Below are positions 9,701 through 18,079 of a stretch of DNA of 64,000 bases, in pieces. The stretch is from Aestuariibius sp. HNIBRBA575 (GTDB taxonomy: Bacteria > Pseudomonadota > Alphaproteobacteria > Rhodobacterales > Rhodobacteraceae), in the NCBI RefSeq assembly GCF_040932005.1, contig NZ_CP162414.1:2507501-2571500 (forward strand), given 5' to 3'. The notes under the pieces are model-generated. The model ran no database searches and was not told where the DNA came from. It worked only from the letters and a program-made list of their open reading frames with translations. Each line of letters starts with the position of its first letter. Within the stretch, counting starts at the first letter, position 1. The translations under genes were made by a program, and so were the position numbers.

Positions 9701-10054
9701 ATTTTCATCACGCTTGAGGATGAAACCGGCGTCAGCAATGTGGTGGTTTGGCCCAAAGTTTACGAACAATTCCGGCGCATTGTCATGGGCGGGCGCCTGC
9801 TGAAAGTGACCGGATATTTGCAACGCGAGGGCATCGTTGTGCATCTGATCGCCCAGCATATCGACGACATGTCGCCGCGCCTGTCCGATCTGGGCCATCC
9901 GATGGATGGGGCGGTGGGCATCACCAACCCACCCGCCGATGACGCCCCGCGCCCCAAACCGGCCCGCGCCCAACCCGCTCGCGCCCAACCAGCTCGCGCC
10001 ATGCATCCGCGCGATCAGGCCAAACGCCTGTTTCCCAGCCGGGACTTTCACTAA
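6710..10054 (+). CDS. dnaE2: Error-prone DNA polymerase III alpha subunit DnaE2
   Basis: 1114 residues from ATG 6710, overlapping the imuB stop and preceded by a G-rich Shine-Dalgarno at 6697-6702. An N-terminal PHP domain (NFTFLTGASHPEEL, ITDHNSLAG) precedes the C-family polymerase core (QGRGSAANS, the PPDIDVDFEHERREEV block with catalytic aspartates, ESRAQMNFLP, RPGPIQGGMVHPY, EYGFPESHAAAFA). An OB fold follows near residues 980-1060. The length separates it from replicative DnaE, which is longer. The last ~50 residues hold a low-complexity stretch with the unit PARAQ, then a basic tail ending KRLFPSRDFH. Role: lesion bypass synthesis with ImuA and ImuB. Confidence 0.95.
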   Translation: MTRPAPPAAGSSTAPLPYVELCVTSNFTFLTGASHPEELMIRATELGLPALAITDHNSLAGVVRAYSALKELRRQSDEAAATTPQMTTDAARLPRLIVGTRLILRDSPLHWLALPRDRVAYARLSRLLTLGKRRATKGECHLDMADLRDHCAGMILIALPQSDPAQSTTAHQMETQLKQVVRAYPGHVFLGAAPRYNGADQAYLATCAQLAHRSNAPMVAVGDVLMHRANRRQLADVLTCMRHGLRIDQIGTRAQPNAERRLKAAPDMARMFALYPAALRRTVEIADRCSFCLSELSYEYPDEIADGETPQARLERLVYEGVKTRYPYGASQKNMDIIRKELNLVQKLGFAAYFLTVHDIVQFARSRDILCQGRGSAANSILCFLLGITDVSPETITMVFERFVSEHRGEPPDIDVDFEHERREEVIQHIYEKYGRHRAGLCATVIHFRSRAAIREVGKVMGLSQDVTSGLSGQIWGMSNGGADPDRIRELGLDPDDRRLSQTIRLIGEIIGFPRHLSQHVGGFIVTKGRLDELCPIENAAMEDRTVIEWDKDDIDALGILKVDVLSLGMLTCIRKSFDLLKEFHGQDMSIATVPQADMPTYDMLCVADAVGVFQVESRAQMNFLPRMLPREFYDLVIEVAIVRPGPIQGGMVHPYINRRQGKEPVRYPSKALEQVLGKTLGVPLFQEQAMQIAVVAAGFTPEEADRLRRSLATFRRMGTISTFKDRFINGMLSRGYDPGFAEQCFGQIEGFGEYGFPESHAAAFAMLAYVSAWIKCHHPAIFACALLNSQPMGFYAPAQIVRDAREHGIEIRPICVNHSDWDNSLERRGDGGLALRLGFRQIKGFKEEDAGWITAARGNGYPDPEALWLRAGLTPAALERLAEADAFCDMGLGRRAALWEVKAIRGQAPLPLFNDPLDGEGIREPDVALSPMHLGEEVVEDYVAMRLSLKAHPMELLRPNLPGLTPHSALANAPLGRHSVCGLVITRQRPGTASGVIFITLEDETGVSNVVVWPKVYEQFRRIVMGGRLLKVTGYLQREGIVVHLIAQHIDDMSPRLSDLGHPMDGAVGITNPPADDAPRPKPARAQPARAQPARAMHPRDQAKRLFPSRDFH

Positions 10055-10087
10055 GTTGGAAAACGCATCCTGCGGACAGGTCTGTGT

Positions 10088-10504
10088 TTACGCCCGCACC
10101 CGATCAGAACGCGGCACCAAAGCCAGCAATTGCGCCACGCCAAACAGGGCTTCGGGCACCAAAAACAACCAGATCAACGGCGTAATCCCAGACATCAATG
10201 CATTGATCATGGCGATCGAAAACATCACCCGCCCAATTCCGTCAAAAACCCCCAATCGCGTGTCATTTGACCACAACCGCACCACAGCCCAAATCACCAC
10301 AACACTGCCAAAGAAATTGCCAAACAACACCGTGTGTGGCTCTAGGCTGGGCAATTGCGCAAATCCAAGCGCGCCGTTCAAAGGGGCCAAGCCAGACGTC
10401 CAAAACAGCGCCAACGTTACCGGCAATGCAAATGGCCAGGTCACAATCAGATCGTACCAGGCAGAAATTCTAAAAATTCTATTATTTGTTGTTTCCGAAA
10501 ACAT
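10088..10504 (-). CDS. Hypothetical membrane protein, four predicted TM segments
   Basis: 138 residues, mostly hydrophobic, with about four membrane-spanning stretches near residues 15-40, 58-80, 88-108 and 110-132. No family recognised. It is divergent from a MerR-type regulator gene, and its own upstream region carries a TTGACC-N19-TTATGC promoter with a dyad in the long spacer. It is therefore the best candidate target of that regulator. It is convergent with dnaE2 (33-base gap, no clear terminator). Function unknown; an inducible small membrane protein or efflux accessory is possible but unsupported. Confidence 0.7.
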   Translation of the reverse strand: MFSETTNNRIFRISAWYDLIVTWPFALPVTLALFWTSGLAPLNGALGFAQLPSLEPHTVLFGNFFGSVVVIWAVVRLWSNDTRLGVFDGIGRVMFSIAMINALMSGITPLIWLFLVPEALFGVAQLLALVPRSDRVRA

Positions 10505-10541
10505 AGATTTTCCTTTCCGTATCGGTCAGGAACGCGCATAA

Positions 10542-10566
10542 ACCTAGGACTATGGTCCAAGGTCAA
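10542..10566 (-). promoter_or_regulatory. MerR-type operator/promoter between divergent genes
   Basis: On the - strand TTGACC (10566-10561) is followed after 19 bases by TTATGC (10541-10536). This over-long spacing is typical of promoters remodelled by MerR proteins. The spacer contains an imperfect dyad: ACCTAGGACT at 10542-10551 against GGTCCAAGGT at 10554-10563, 8 of 10 positions pairing. It faces the membrane protein gene ending at 10088 and overlaps the leader of the MerR gene. Confidence 0.75.
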
Positions 10567-10577
10567 GGAATTCTTTG

Positions 10578-10937
10578 ATGCGCATCGGTGAATTGTCCCA
10601 GCGGGCAAATGTCAGTACAGATACGATCCGGCTTTATGAAAAACGCGGGCTGATCCGATCTGTACGGCGCGACAATGGCTATCGGGATTTTGACCCTGCA
10701 ATGGTCGGTTTGGTCACCTTGATCAAAACCGGACAAAAGCTGGGGTTTAAGCTGCGCGAAATGGACGGGATCGCCAAAGCACTGTCCGATCAGGGACTTA
10801 GCACAGATGAAACCGCTGATCTGTTGCAGGGAAAACTAACCGAGGTTGATACAAAGATCGCGGAATTGTCCCAACTCAGGGCCTTGCTGGCGGACATGCT
10901 GACACAGATCTGCCCATTGCAAAACCCACAGCCTTAA
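10578..10937 (+). CDS. MerR family transcriptional regulator
   Basis: 119 residues from ATG 10578 (a TTG one codon earlier is less likely). N-terminal winged helix with the MerR signature IGELSQRANVSTDTIRLYEKRGLI and the second wing block NGYRDF. A C-terminal coiled-coil helix follows (residues ~75-110). There is a single Cys in the C-terminal tail (ICPLQNP), so neither the CueR CX7C nor the SoxR [2Fe-2S] cluster pattern is present. The inducer is unknown. The divergent gene and the dyad at 10542-10563 suggest local control. Confidence 0.88.
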   Translation: MRIGELSQRANVSTDTIRLYEKRGLIRSVRRDNGYRDFDPAMVGLVTLIKTGQKLGFKLREMDGIAKALSDQGLSTDETADLLQGKLTEVDTKIAELSQLRALLADMLTQICPLQNPQP

Positions 10938-11116
10938 TGCGGTTTTTGCGTGCTTTCATCCAACTCGCGCAACAAATCTTCGCCGTCATCTTCGCGTTGA
11001 GACGGCACCGCATAAGACCCGGTCAGCCATTTTCCCAAATCAATATCCGCACAGCGTTTTGAACAAAACGGGCGGTATTTTTCATCCGCGTCTTTTTCAC
11101 AAATCGGACAGGTCAT
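10934..11116 (-). CDS. yacG: YacG, zinc-binding DNA gyrase inhibitor family
   Basis: 60 residues from ATG 11116; an in-frame GTG one codon upstream is the alternative. Four cysteines in the pattern CPIC ... FCSKRC form the YacG zinc finger, followed by the conserved DLGKWLTGSYAVP. YacG binds GyrB and inhibits gyrase in E. coli. The gene is coupled to the RNase E/G gene (TGATG overlap) and closes the - strand block. It is convergent with, and touches by 4 bases, the MerR gene end. Confidence 0.93.
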   Translation of the reverse strand: MTCPICEKDADEKYRPFCSKRCADIDLGKWLTGSYAVPSQREDDGEDLLRELDESTQKPH

Positions 11117-12150
11117 CACACACCTTTGGGCAATGTTTCAGACAGTGGCAGGCGTTCGCGTTTGCGCTGCAGCTCAAAATGGCCCAGCGTTGTCCAGCCC
11201 ACCAGCGATGTTTCAATGGGATCGGCGCGGAACGCTGCACGCAGCGCACCTTCGACTTGGCGGCGATGCGCTTTGGACATAGGGGCGAAATCCACTGTAA
11301 TTTGCCCCCCCAGACCCCGAAGCCGCAGCGCGCGGGGCAACGCCGCCGCGGTTGCCAGATTGGCCTTTAGCGTTGCGGCCGGGGACATGTCCCCACCGGT
11401 ATTCACATCCACCGCCACCAAAGCGCGGGTCGGTTCGACATACATAAACGCGCCACCGCCTAGATTTTCGCGCGCGGATTTCAGCATCTCGATCTGGTCC
11501 AACACGCCGTGATGTTCAAACCCGCCCGGTTCGGTTTCGATCACCGCTTTGTCGTCCCATTCGCGCCATGCCATCGCATGTGGCCCGTCGCCATCGGTCA
11601 GGGTTTCGGCGTCCTTGCCTTCGCGATCCGCCATTACGGCGCGGGCCAGATCCGCCATTGCCGCGATATCATCGGCAATCGCATCGTCAGATGCGCCAAA
11701 ACAAGACGACCGCAGGATCAGCCCCATATCTTCGTCCATGGTTTCATGGGCAATCGCCATCAGCCGTTCGCGTTCATCGTCATCTTTGATCGACCGGCTG
11801 ACATTCCAGCCCGGCGCATCCGGGGTGACGATCGCATAACGGGATTTGAACAAAACCTTGGGCGTAACCGGCAGCGCTTTGCCGTCTTCGGCATGGCCGG
11901 TGACCTGCACCAGCATCGTATCGCCGGGGGCTAACCCTTTGCCTTGGCGTAAAAAACCCGGCCCGTCGGGCAGGCGCAGGATCATACCACCCTGCCCCTT
12001 TAGGGGGCGGTCACACACACCGCGATAGATCGCGCCGGGACGCGGGGCGTCAGGCATGTCGATCAGCAGATCATCCAGCTTGCCATCCACCAACATGGCC
12101 GCCACTTCGACGTCACCCAGATGGTCCAGAACGATCATACGGCCTTTCAT
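11116..12150 (-). CDS. rng: Ribonuclease E/G family protein, short form
   Basis: 344 residues, much shorter than E. coli RNase G (489) or RNase E. The conserved catalytic-domain stretch [18 protein letters not shown] carries the Mg2+-binding aspartates, followed by the later [11 protein letters not shown] block. The region that should be the S1 domain is reduced, and there is no zinc-link Cys pair at the end. Short RNase E/G-like proteins between maf and yacG are known in this order, where a separate full RNase E normally exists. Overlaps maf upstream and yacG downstream. Likely an RNA-processing enzyme; substrates unknown. Confidence 0.85.
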   Translation of the reverse strand: MKGRMIVLDHLGDVEVAAMLVDGKLDDLLIDMPDAPRPGAIYRGVCDRPLKGQGGMILRLPDGPGFLRQGKGLAPGDTMLVQVTGHAEDGKALPVTPKVLFKSRYAIVTPDAPGWNVSRSIKDDDERERLMAIAHETMDEDMGLILRSSCFGASDDAIADDIAAMADLARAVMADREGKDAETLTDGDGPHAMAWREWDDKAVIETEPGGFEHHGVLDQIEMLKSARENLGGGAFMYVEPTRALVAVDVNTGGDMSPAATLKANLATAAALPRALRLRGLGGQITVDFAPMSKAHRRQVEGALRAAFRADPIETSLVGWTTLGHFELQRKRERLPLSETLPKGV

Positions 12151-12752
12151 GGCGCGCTCCTATATAGGGGATATCCCATTGTTACCAACAGGTTGGCGGT
12201 TTCGGCCACGGGTAGTCCGACCACACCAGTAAAGCTGCCCTGGATCCAGGGCACAAACGCACCGGCCGGGCCTTGGATGGCATAGCCACCCGCCTTGCCC
12301 TGCCAATCCCCGGTCGCCAGATAGGCGTTCACTTCGGCATTGGTCAGTTGTTTCAGCTTCACGTCCGTTTGCACATCGCGCACCCGGATGTCATCGCCGC
12401 GGCGCACGGAAATGGCGGTGATCACTTTGTGACGACGCCCCGACAGCGCATACAGAAATTCGGCCGCTTCGCCCGCATCCGCAGGTTTGCCCAGAATACG
12501 CCGCCCCAACGCCACGGTGGTGTCCGCACATAGAACAATTTCACCCGGCGCAGCGATAGACGCCTGCGCCTTTTGCAGCGCCATGCGTTTCACATAGTCG
12601 CGCGGATGTTCGCCCGCATGGGGCGTTTCATCAATGTCTGGGGGCCGCACCGCATCAGGTGCAATACCGATTTGCGCCAGCAGTTCCAACCGCCGGGGCG
12701 AACCCGAGCCGAGGACCAGTTTCAACCCATCCTCGGGCGCATAGGCGGACAT
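12147..12752 (-). CDS. maf: Maf-like nucleoside triphosphate pyrophosphatase
   Basis: 201 residues with the Maf signature [18 protein letters not shown] at the N-terminus, then DIDETP, the catalytic-loop block [16 protein letters not shown], and later [10 protein letters not shown]. Members hydrolyse non-canonical nucleotides (dTTP/UTP or modified pyrimidines) and limit their incorporation. Lies three bases downstream of infA and overlaps the RNase gene. Confidence 0.93.
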   Translation of the reverse strand: MSAYAPEDGLKLVLGSGSPRRLELLAQIGIAPDAVRPPDIDETPHAGEHPRDYVKRMALQKAQASIAAPGEIVLCADTTVALGRRILGKPADAGEAAEFLYALSGRRHKVITAISVRRGDDIRVRDVQTDVKLKQLTNAEVNAYLATGDWQGKAGGYAIQGPAGAFVPWIQGSFTGVVGLPVAETANLLVTMGYPLYRSAP

Positions 12753-12755
12753 TGC

Positions 12756-12974
12756 TTATTTAAAGCGGTAGTTGATCCGACCCTTGGTCAGATCATATGG
12801 GGTCATTTCGACCTGTACTTTGTCGCCAGCCAGAACCCGGATGCGGTTTTTGCGCATCTTGCCTGCCGTATGTGCGATGATCTCATGGCCGTTTTCCAGC
12901 TCGACCCGAAACGTCGCATTAGGCAATAGTTCTTTCACGACACCGGGAAATTCGAGCGTATCTTCCTTGGCCAT
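12756..12974 (-). CDS. infA: Translation initiation factor IF-1
   Basis: 72 residues, the exact usual length, reading [19 protein letters not shown] then [17 protein letters not shown]. This is a single S1-like OB fold that binds the 30S A site. Preceded by the Shine-Dalgarno TAGGAG 5 bases before the ATG. Sits upstream of maf as in related genomes, though here a nitrilase-family gene lies just before it. Confidence 0.98.
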   Translation of the reverse strand: MAKEDTLEFPGVVKELLPNATFRVELENGHEIIAHTAGKMRKNRIRVLAGDKVQVEMTPYDLTKGRINYRFK

Positions 12975-13045
12975 GTGATCTCCTATCTCAATCCTCTGCC
13001 CAACATGGCAGACGGGGGACTAAATGCGCCTGAAACGGGCATTTT

Positions 13046-13927
13046 TCAAGGGTTAATCGGGTCCATTTGTTGCAAAGTGACCGGATATAGCCGTGAATCC
13101 TGCTCTTGCCAGTGGGTAAAATTGCCAACTTGGCCATTGTAACGCGCGGCGGCGATGGCATTTGGGTCCACATCCGCCACAACGGCCCCGGCCTGTTGCG
13201 CCGGTCCCTGTGCGATGATTCCATCCTCAGGCAGACCTGTGTCGGGCGGGCAAAACAGTGCTGCGCGGCCATTGCTTTGGGCGACGACGTCACAATCGGC
13301 GACGTTTCCGACCAGCGGCGCATGGACCACCAGACATTGGTTTTCAATCGCCCGAGCGCGACAGGATTGGCGCACGCGGGTTTGACCGGCGGCAAAATCC
13401 GTGGCCGCGGGCACCAGCAGCACCTCGGCTCCGGCGGCGGTCAGCGCCCGTGCCAGCAGCGGAAATTCACTGTCATAACAGATCAGGATGCCCATAACGC
13501 CCAGCGCCGTGTGAAACACCCGCAGATTATCCCCCGCAATCATGCCCATATCGTCGCGTTCAAACGGGGTCAGGATCATTTTATCCTGATGCAGCACATT
13601 ACCCGATGGCGCGATCAACCAAGACCGGTTCACCACCCCCCGGCGCGTTTTCACCGGCCCGGACCCGGCCACGATATGCACGTTATGGCGTTGCGCAGCG
13701 GTGCGAAATTGATTGACCCAATCATGGGCCACATCTGACGCGCGATCCCGCCAATCCTGCGCACTGCCCCCAACAGGCCCGTCAATCAACGCAGCTTCGA
13801 TGGCGGCATATTCCGGCAACACGATCAAATCCGCATCCGCGTCTGTGATCAGCTTATCCAGCTTTTCCGAATGGGCCGCCCAATCCGCAAGGCGTTCGAT
13901 TTGATAGGCGATGGCTGCAATTTTCAT
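13046..13927 (-). CDS. Carbon-nitrogen hydrolase (nitrilase superfamily)
   Basis: 293 residues with the Glu-Lys-Cys triad visible: LPEYAAIE (Glu), HQDKMILTPFE (Lys) and ILICYDSEFPLLARAL (Cys). These enzymes hydrolyse amides or nitriles; the substrate cannot be deduced. ATG at 13927 overlaps no gene, with 31 bases to the phosphatase gene upstream and 71 to infA downstream. This gene is not part of the block as I know it in relatives, so it may be an insertion into a conserved operon. Confidence 0.88.
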   Translation of the reverse strand: MKIAAIAYQIERLADWAAHSEKLDKLITDADADLIVLPEYAAIEAALIDGPVGGSAQDWRDRASDVAHDWVNQFRTAAQRHNVHIVAGSGPVKTRRGVVNRSWLIAPSGNVLHQDKMILTPFERDDMGMIAGDNLRVFHTALGVMGILICYDSEFPLLARALTAAGAEVLLVPAATDFAAGQTRVRQSCRARAIENQCLVVHAPLVGNVADCDVVAQSNGRAALFCPPDTGLPEDGIIAQGPAQQAGAVVADVDPNAIAAARYNGQVGNFTHWQEQDSRLYPVTLQQMDPINP

Positions 13928-13958
13928 ATGTAACCCCAGTGGTTATGCCAAAAAGGGA

Positions 13959-14414
13959 TCAGGGCGAGCCAAACCGTTCTGTCAATTTGGCAACGATCTG
14001 ATCGCGTGTCTGTCGATAGGCGTCCAGCTTTTCGTCCCGGCGCGTGCCCAACCCTGTGGGATCCATGATCGGCCAATATTCGACCTCTAGGTGGAACAAC
14101 CGCGTCAATTCCAACACATGACGTTGGCTGGCCGGGGACAGCGCGATGATCAAATCAAACCCCGTCAGGTCATCGCCCCATTCCTGCATTTGGTCAAAAC
14201 TGCGCGACCGGTGCCGCGACAATTCCACATCCATTTCCTGACAGGCGGCAATGGTAAAGCCATCAATTTCCAGATCGCTTTTGACCCCGGCGGATTGCAC
14301 ATAAACATCCAAACCGTGCAGTTTCTTCATGATGCCTTCGGCCATGGGGGACCGCACTGCATTGTGATCGCAGCAAAACAAGATCGAGCTGGGCAAGTCC
14401 CGGCTTTTGCGCAC
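13959..14414 (-). CDS. Low-molecular-weight protein tyrosine phosphatase
   Basis: 151 residues from GTG 14414. A longer version from GTG 14441 (160 residues) is possible but would overlap the UPF0262 gene by 23 bases. The P-loop CX5R is present as CDHNAVRS close to the N-terminus, and the general-acid loop as IMDPTG near the C-terminus. This is the fold shared by LMW phosphatases and ArsC-type arsenate reductases. The extra redox cysteines of ArsC are not evident, so a phosphatase is preferred. Directly downstream of UPF0262, as in related genomes. Confidence 0.82.
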   Translation of the reverse strand: MRKSRDLPSSILFCCDHNAVRSPMAEGIMKKLHGLDVYVQSAGVKSDLEIDGFTIAACQEMDVELSRHRSRSFDQMQEWGDDLTGFDLIIALSPASQRHVLELTRLFHLEVEYWPIMDPTGLGTRRDEKLDAYRQTRDQIVAKLTERFGSP

Positions 14415-14418
14415 CCCA

Positions 14419-14898
14419 TCAGCCCCCAAAATGCAGCACACAAATCAAAGTGAACAAACGGCGGGCCGTGTCGGTATCCACGTCGGCTTTGCCTTCTAGG
14501 CGTTCCTGCAACACACGCGCACCTTCGTTGTGAATGCCGCGCCGGGCCATATCGATGGTTTCGATCTGGCTGGGGGGCAGGTTTTTCACGGCATCAAAAT
14601 AGCTTTTGCAGATCTGGAAATAGTCCTTCACCACCTGACGAAAAGGCCCCAGTGACAGGTGAAATTCACCGGCGGCTTTGCCATCTTCGGTGATCACATC
14701 AAACACCAGCCGTTTTTCGCGGATAGACAGGCCCAGACGGTATGGGCCAGCCGGCACATCGCGGCCTTCGCGCGCAGGCAAAGTGAATGAATTTTCTTCC
14801 ATCAAATCAAACATCGCCACTTTGCGCTCTTGCTCGATTTCGGGCGTGGGCGCGGGCAGATTGCTATCATCCAGGTCGATATGAGTGATGCGGGACAT
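14419..14898 (-). CDS. UPF0262 family protein
   Basis: 159 residues from ATG 14898 (MSRITHIDLDD); an upstream in-frame start would add 18 residues that do not resemble the family. Conserved stretches are ERKVAMFDLMEENSF, GPYRLGLSIREKRLVFDI-like, and MARRGIHNEGARVLQERL. The family is widespread in alphaproteobacteria and uncharacterised. Neighbours in the murA-hisD-infA block suggest a housekeeping role. Divergent from the MFS gene across about 100 bases. Confidence 0.85.
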   Translation of the reverse strand: MSRITHIDLDDSNLPAPTPEIEQERKVAMFDLMEENSFTLPAREGRDVPAGPYRLGLSIREKRLVFDVITEDGKAAGEFHLSLGPFRQVVKDYFQICKSYFDAVKNLPPSQIETIDMARRGIHNEGARVLQERLEGKADVDTDTARRLFTLICVLHFGG

Positions 14899-15000
14899 AA
14901 GGCTACCTATACATTTCACCTCAGAATTAGCGCAGGCCGCGCGGCAGCACAATCAACTTGGCCCCTTGACCCGCGATTGATAGCGCCATCAGATGGCCGA

Positions 15001-16230
15001 ATGACCACTTTATTTGCAAATAGAAATTACCGTTTCCTGATGTCCGCCTCTGCCATGTCCAATTTGGGGGATGGAATTGCGTTATTGGCTTTTCCTTGGC
15101 TGGCCTCCCTGATCACCCGCGATGCGGCCTTGATTGCTATTGTGCCTTTTGCCGCGCGCCTGCCTTGGTTGCTGTTTTCGATCCCTGCCGGGGTGATCAT
15201 CGACCGTGCAGATCGACGGCGGCTGATGATACAAGCGGATTTGTTGCGGCTGGTGCTGATCGGGGCCGTCATCGGGTTGATTCTGTCGCTGGATGCGTTG
15301 CCGTTGGCGTCGCCTATGGGCGCGATCCTGATCTTGGCGGGTCTGGCGTTTTGCCTGGGACTGGCCGAAGTCATCCGCGACAATGCCGCCCAAACCGCCC
15401 TGCCCTCGATTGTCGACAAATCCCAGCTGGAACAGGCCAATGGCCAGATCTGGAGCGTCGAACAAGTCATGGGATCCTTTGTCGGCCCCCCACTGGCGGG
15501 GGTGCTGATTGCCTTTGCCCTGCCGGTTCCGTTCAGCTTTGTGGCGCTGTGCATGGCGCTGTCGGCCTATCTGTTGTGGTCGATGGTCCTGCCCCTGCGC
15601 ACGGCGATCACCCACGCCCCGATCTGGGACGACATGCGCGATGGCATCAGGTGGCTATGGGACCATAAAACATTGATGCGCCTTGGCATTATGCTGGGAT
15701 TGCTCAATTTCCTGACCGTCATGAGCGTGACGATATTGGTTCTCTTTGCCCAAGATATCCTTGGGCTGACATCGGTTGGCTATGGTGTGTTGCTGACCGC
15801 GGGGGCACTGGGTGGGGTGCTGGGCGGGTTGATCGGCCCGGCAATTATCACCCGGCTGGGCAGTCGAAACGCGGTGATCGCCGCCATGTGCACGTGGCCG
15901 ATTGCATTGATGTTGATTGCGCTGACCCATAGCCCTTGGGTGGTGGCGTTTGCGCTGTTTGCAGAAACCTTTGCTGGGTTGATCTGGAACATCGTGACCG
16001 TGTCCTATCGCCAACGCCTGATCCCGGATGCCATTTTGGGCCGGGTCAATGCCATCTATCGGTTTCTGGGCTGGGGCGGCATCCCATTGGGCATTCTGTT
16101 TGCCGGATTTCTGGTGTCGTGGTTCGAACCCACATTGGGGCGCGACGGAGCCCTGCGCCTGCCCTATTGGATTGCCGCATTTGGATCGCTGGGGATGCTG
16201 ATCTATGGCCTCCGGCGATTGCGGTTTTAG
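15001..16230 (+). CDS. MFS transporter
   Basis: 409 residues from ATG 15001 (MTTLFANRNYRFLMSASAMSNLGDGI). Upstream in-frame codons back to 14830 are hydrophilic and overlap the UPF0262 start, so they are rejected. About 12 membrane helices. The loop 2-3 motif appears as GVIIDRADRRRLMIQADLLR, the MFS pattern G-x-x-x-D-R-x-x-R-R. It resembles MFS_3/enterobactin-exporter-like permeases. Substrate unknown. It reads against its neighbours, overlaps the end of hisD by 4 bases, and splits an otherwise conserved gene block. Confidence 0.9.
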   Translation: MTTLFANRNYRFLMSASAMSNLGDGIALLAFPWLASLITRDAALIAIVPFAARLPWLLFSIPAGVIIDRADRRRLMIQADLLRLVLIGAVIGLILSLDALPLASPMGAILILAGLAFCLGLAEVIRDNAAQTALPSIVDKSQLEQANGQIWSVEQVMGSFVGPPLAGVLIAFALPVPFSFVALCMALSAYLLWSMVLPLRTAITHAPIWDDMRDGIRWLWDHKTLMRLGIMLGLLNFLTVMSVTILVLFAQDILGLTSVGYGVLLTAGALGGVLGGLIGPAIITRLGSRNAVIAAMCTWPIALMLIALTHSPWVVAFALFAETFAGLIWNIVTVSYRQRLIPDAILGRVNAIYRFLGWGGIPLGILFAGFLVSWFEPTLGRDGALRLPYWIAAFGSLGMLIYGLRRLRF

Positions 16231-17528
16231 GAATTCAGCCCATCCAACCGGGCGCGCACGCTTAACCCATGCGCCTCAAGGCTCTCTGATTGGGCCAACC
16301 GTTCGGCCGCCGGACCAATGGCGCGCAACGCTTCGGGGGTCATTTGCGACAGCGTCGTCCGTTTCAGGAAATCCATCACCGACAGGCCAGAACTGAACCG
16401 CGCAGACCGCGCCGTGGGAAGCACGTGGTTGGGGCCACCTACGTAATCCCCGATGGCTTCTGGTGTCCAATGGCCGATAAAAATCGCCCCGGCATGGATA
16501 CATTTATCGGCCAGCTTTTCGGCCTCATCCACGCAGAGTTCCAGATGTTCGGGCGCGATCCGGTTCGACAAGTCCGCCGCCTGATCCAGATCAGAAACCG
16601 TGATCACCGCGCCAAAGTCACGCCAGCTGGCGCCCGCAATGTCGCGACGTTCCAACGTTTTTAACCGTGCCTCAACCGCCTCGGCGACGGCACGACCATG
16701 TGTGGCGTCCGTTGTGATCAATAGCGCCTGCGCGCTTGCATCATGTTCGGCTTGGCTCATCAAATCCAGCGCGATCCAATCCGGATCACCCGTGCCATCC
16801 GCAATGACCAAAATTTCGCTGGGCCCGGCGATCATATCAATGCCAACCTTGCCAAAAACCCGTCGTTTGGCCGCCGCGACAAACGCATTGCCCGGCCCGG
16901 TGATTTTATCGACCGGCGCAATCGAATCGGTGCCATACGCCAATGCCGCCACGGCCTGTGCCCCGCCAATGCGGTAAATCTCGTCCACGCCCGCAATCTG
17001 TGCTGCCAGCAAAACCAACGGGTTACAGACCCCGTCCGGCGTTGGCACCACAATGGCCAACCGGTCAACCCCAGCCACCTTGGCGGGGATCGCGTTCATC
17101 AACACCGATGACGGATAACTGGCCAGACCGCCCGGCACATATAAACCGGCCGCCGACACCGCAGACCAGCGCCAGCCCAGCGTCGCCCCGGCCGCGTCGG
17201 TCCAGCTTTCATCTTGGGGCATTTGGCGGGCGTGATAGTCGCGAATACGGGTCGCGGCCAATTCCAGCGCGGCGCGATCCTCGTCGGAAACCTTGGCGCA
17301 TTGCGCAGCGATTTCATCCGCAGAAAACCGCATATCCACCGCTTTCATATCCAGTCGGTCAAACTTGGCCGTCAGGTCCAACACGGCGGCATCACCGCGC
17401 GCGCGCACATCCGCAATGATATCGGCCACCACAGCATCCACATCCGGGCTGTCTTCGCGTTTGGCGTTAAGCAACTTAGCAAAATCCGCCTCAAACCCCG
17501 CATCTGCGCTGTTCAAAAACACTGGCAT
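16227..17528 (-). CDS. hisD: Histidinol dehydrogenase
   Basis: 433 residues from ATG 17528, with the Shine-Dalgarno CAGGAG ending 6 bases before it; a TTG five codons upstream overlaps that site. Family blocks: VPGGLASYPSSVLMNAIPAKVAGV, GPGNAFVAAAKR, the signature GPSEILVIADGTGDPDWIALDLMSQAEHD, PEHLELCVDE and GPNHVLPT. Zn2+ enzyme of the last two steps of histidine synthesis (histidinol to histidine). Located downstream of DUF2948 and murA. Confidence 0.97.
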   Translation of the reverse strand: MPVFLNSADAGFEADFAKLLNAKREDSPDVDAVVADIIADVRARGDAAVLDLTAKFDRLDMKAVDMRFSADEIAAQCAKVSDEDRAALELAATRIRDYHARQMPQDESWTDAAGATLGWRWSAVSAAGLYVPGGLASYPSSVLMNAIPAKVAGVDRLAIVVPTPDGVCNPLVLLAAQIAGVDEIYRIGGAQAVAALAYGTDSIAPVDKITGPGNAFVAAAKRRVFGKVGIDMIAGPSEILVIADGTGDPDWIALDLMSQAEHDASAQALLITTDATHGRAVAEAVEARLKTLERRDIAGASWRDFGAVITVSDLDQAADLSNRIAPEHLELCVDEAEKLADKCIHAGAIFIGHWTPEAIGDYVGGPNHVLPTARSARFSSGLSVMDFLKRTTLSQMTPEALRAIGPAAERLAQSESLEAHGLSVRARLDGLNS

Positions 17529-17602
17529 GTCGATCTCCTGCAACCCGGATGGGGCGCTGTTTTGTGCTGTTAGTCAGTCTAATTATTCAAAAATCCGTCG
17601 GA

Positions 17603-18079
17603 TCAGTCGCGATGTTCAGGCACGGTGCGCGACGGCGCAATATAGGGCCGTGTCACATCGCGCAGCACGGCTTCTAATGTTTCGACGTCCAGCGCGATTG
17701 CGCCATCCCCAGCCAATGTCAGGATCACCCGACCCGCGCCATCATCAGCGGGTTCAAATTCAACCGACAGCAGCGACAGAATCGTATCTGCATCGCGCAA
17801 AACACCCTGAGTCTGAACACGCGCCACATCCTCAAAGGCCAGTACAGATTGCACCCGTTCCACGGCGCGGCCACGGGTTTTGGCATTTTCGGCATCTTCC
17901 CAGCGGAACCGGTTTAGCAACAGGCCAAACCGGCGCTGCGCCTTGTCCCATTGCATTTCCGATCCCGGAAATACCGCATCCTGCACCAAGGCGGACATGA
18001 CCTTTAGGTCATCCCCATCCATGGCTTTCAGGCGCAGGGGCTCTTCGCCGCCGTCTTCGAATTTTGCATCTTCGGTCAT
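17603..18079 (-). CDS. DUF2948 family protein
   Basis: 158 residues, soluble, no signal peptide. The stretch [21 protein letters not shown] and [13 protein letters not shown] identify the DUF2948 family, which is encoded between murA and hisD in many alphaproteobacteria. Function unknown. Overlaps murA by 4 bases (18076-18079), so it is translationally coupled to it; 74 bases separate it from hisD. Confidence 0.87.
   Translation of the reverse strand: MTEDAKFEDGGEEPLRLKAMDGDDLKVMSALVQDAVFPGSEMQWDKAQRRFGLLLNRFRWEDAENAKTRGRAVERVQSVLAFEDVARVQTQGVLRDADTILSLLSVEFEPADDGAGRVILTLAGDGAIALDVETLEAVLRDVTRPYIAPSRTVPEHRD

Noticed and set aside
9957..10000. Short direct repeats as a CRISPR array
   Set aside because: 15-base units without spacers inside the dnaE2 coding frame.
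14830..15000. N-terminal extension of the MFS protein
   Set aside because: Hydrophilic, overlaps the divergent UPF0262 start, and the MFS fold begins at 15001.
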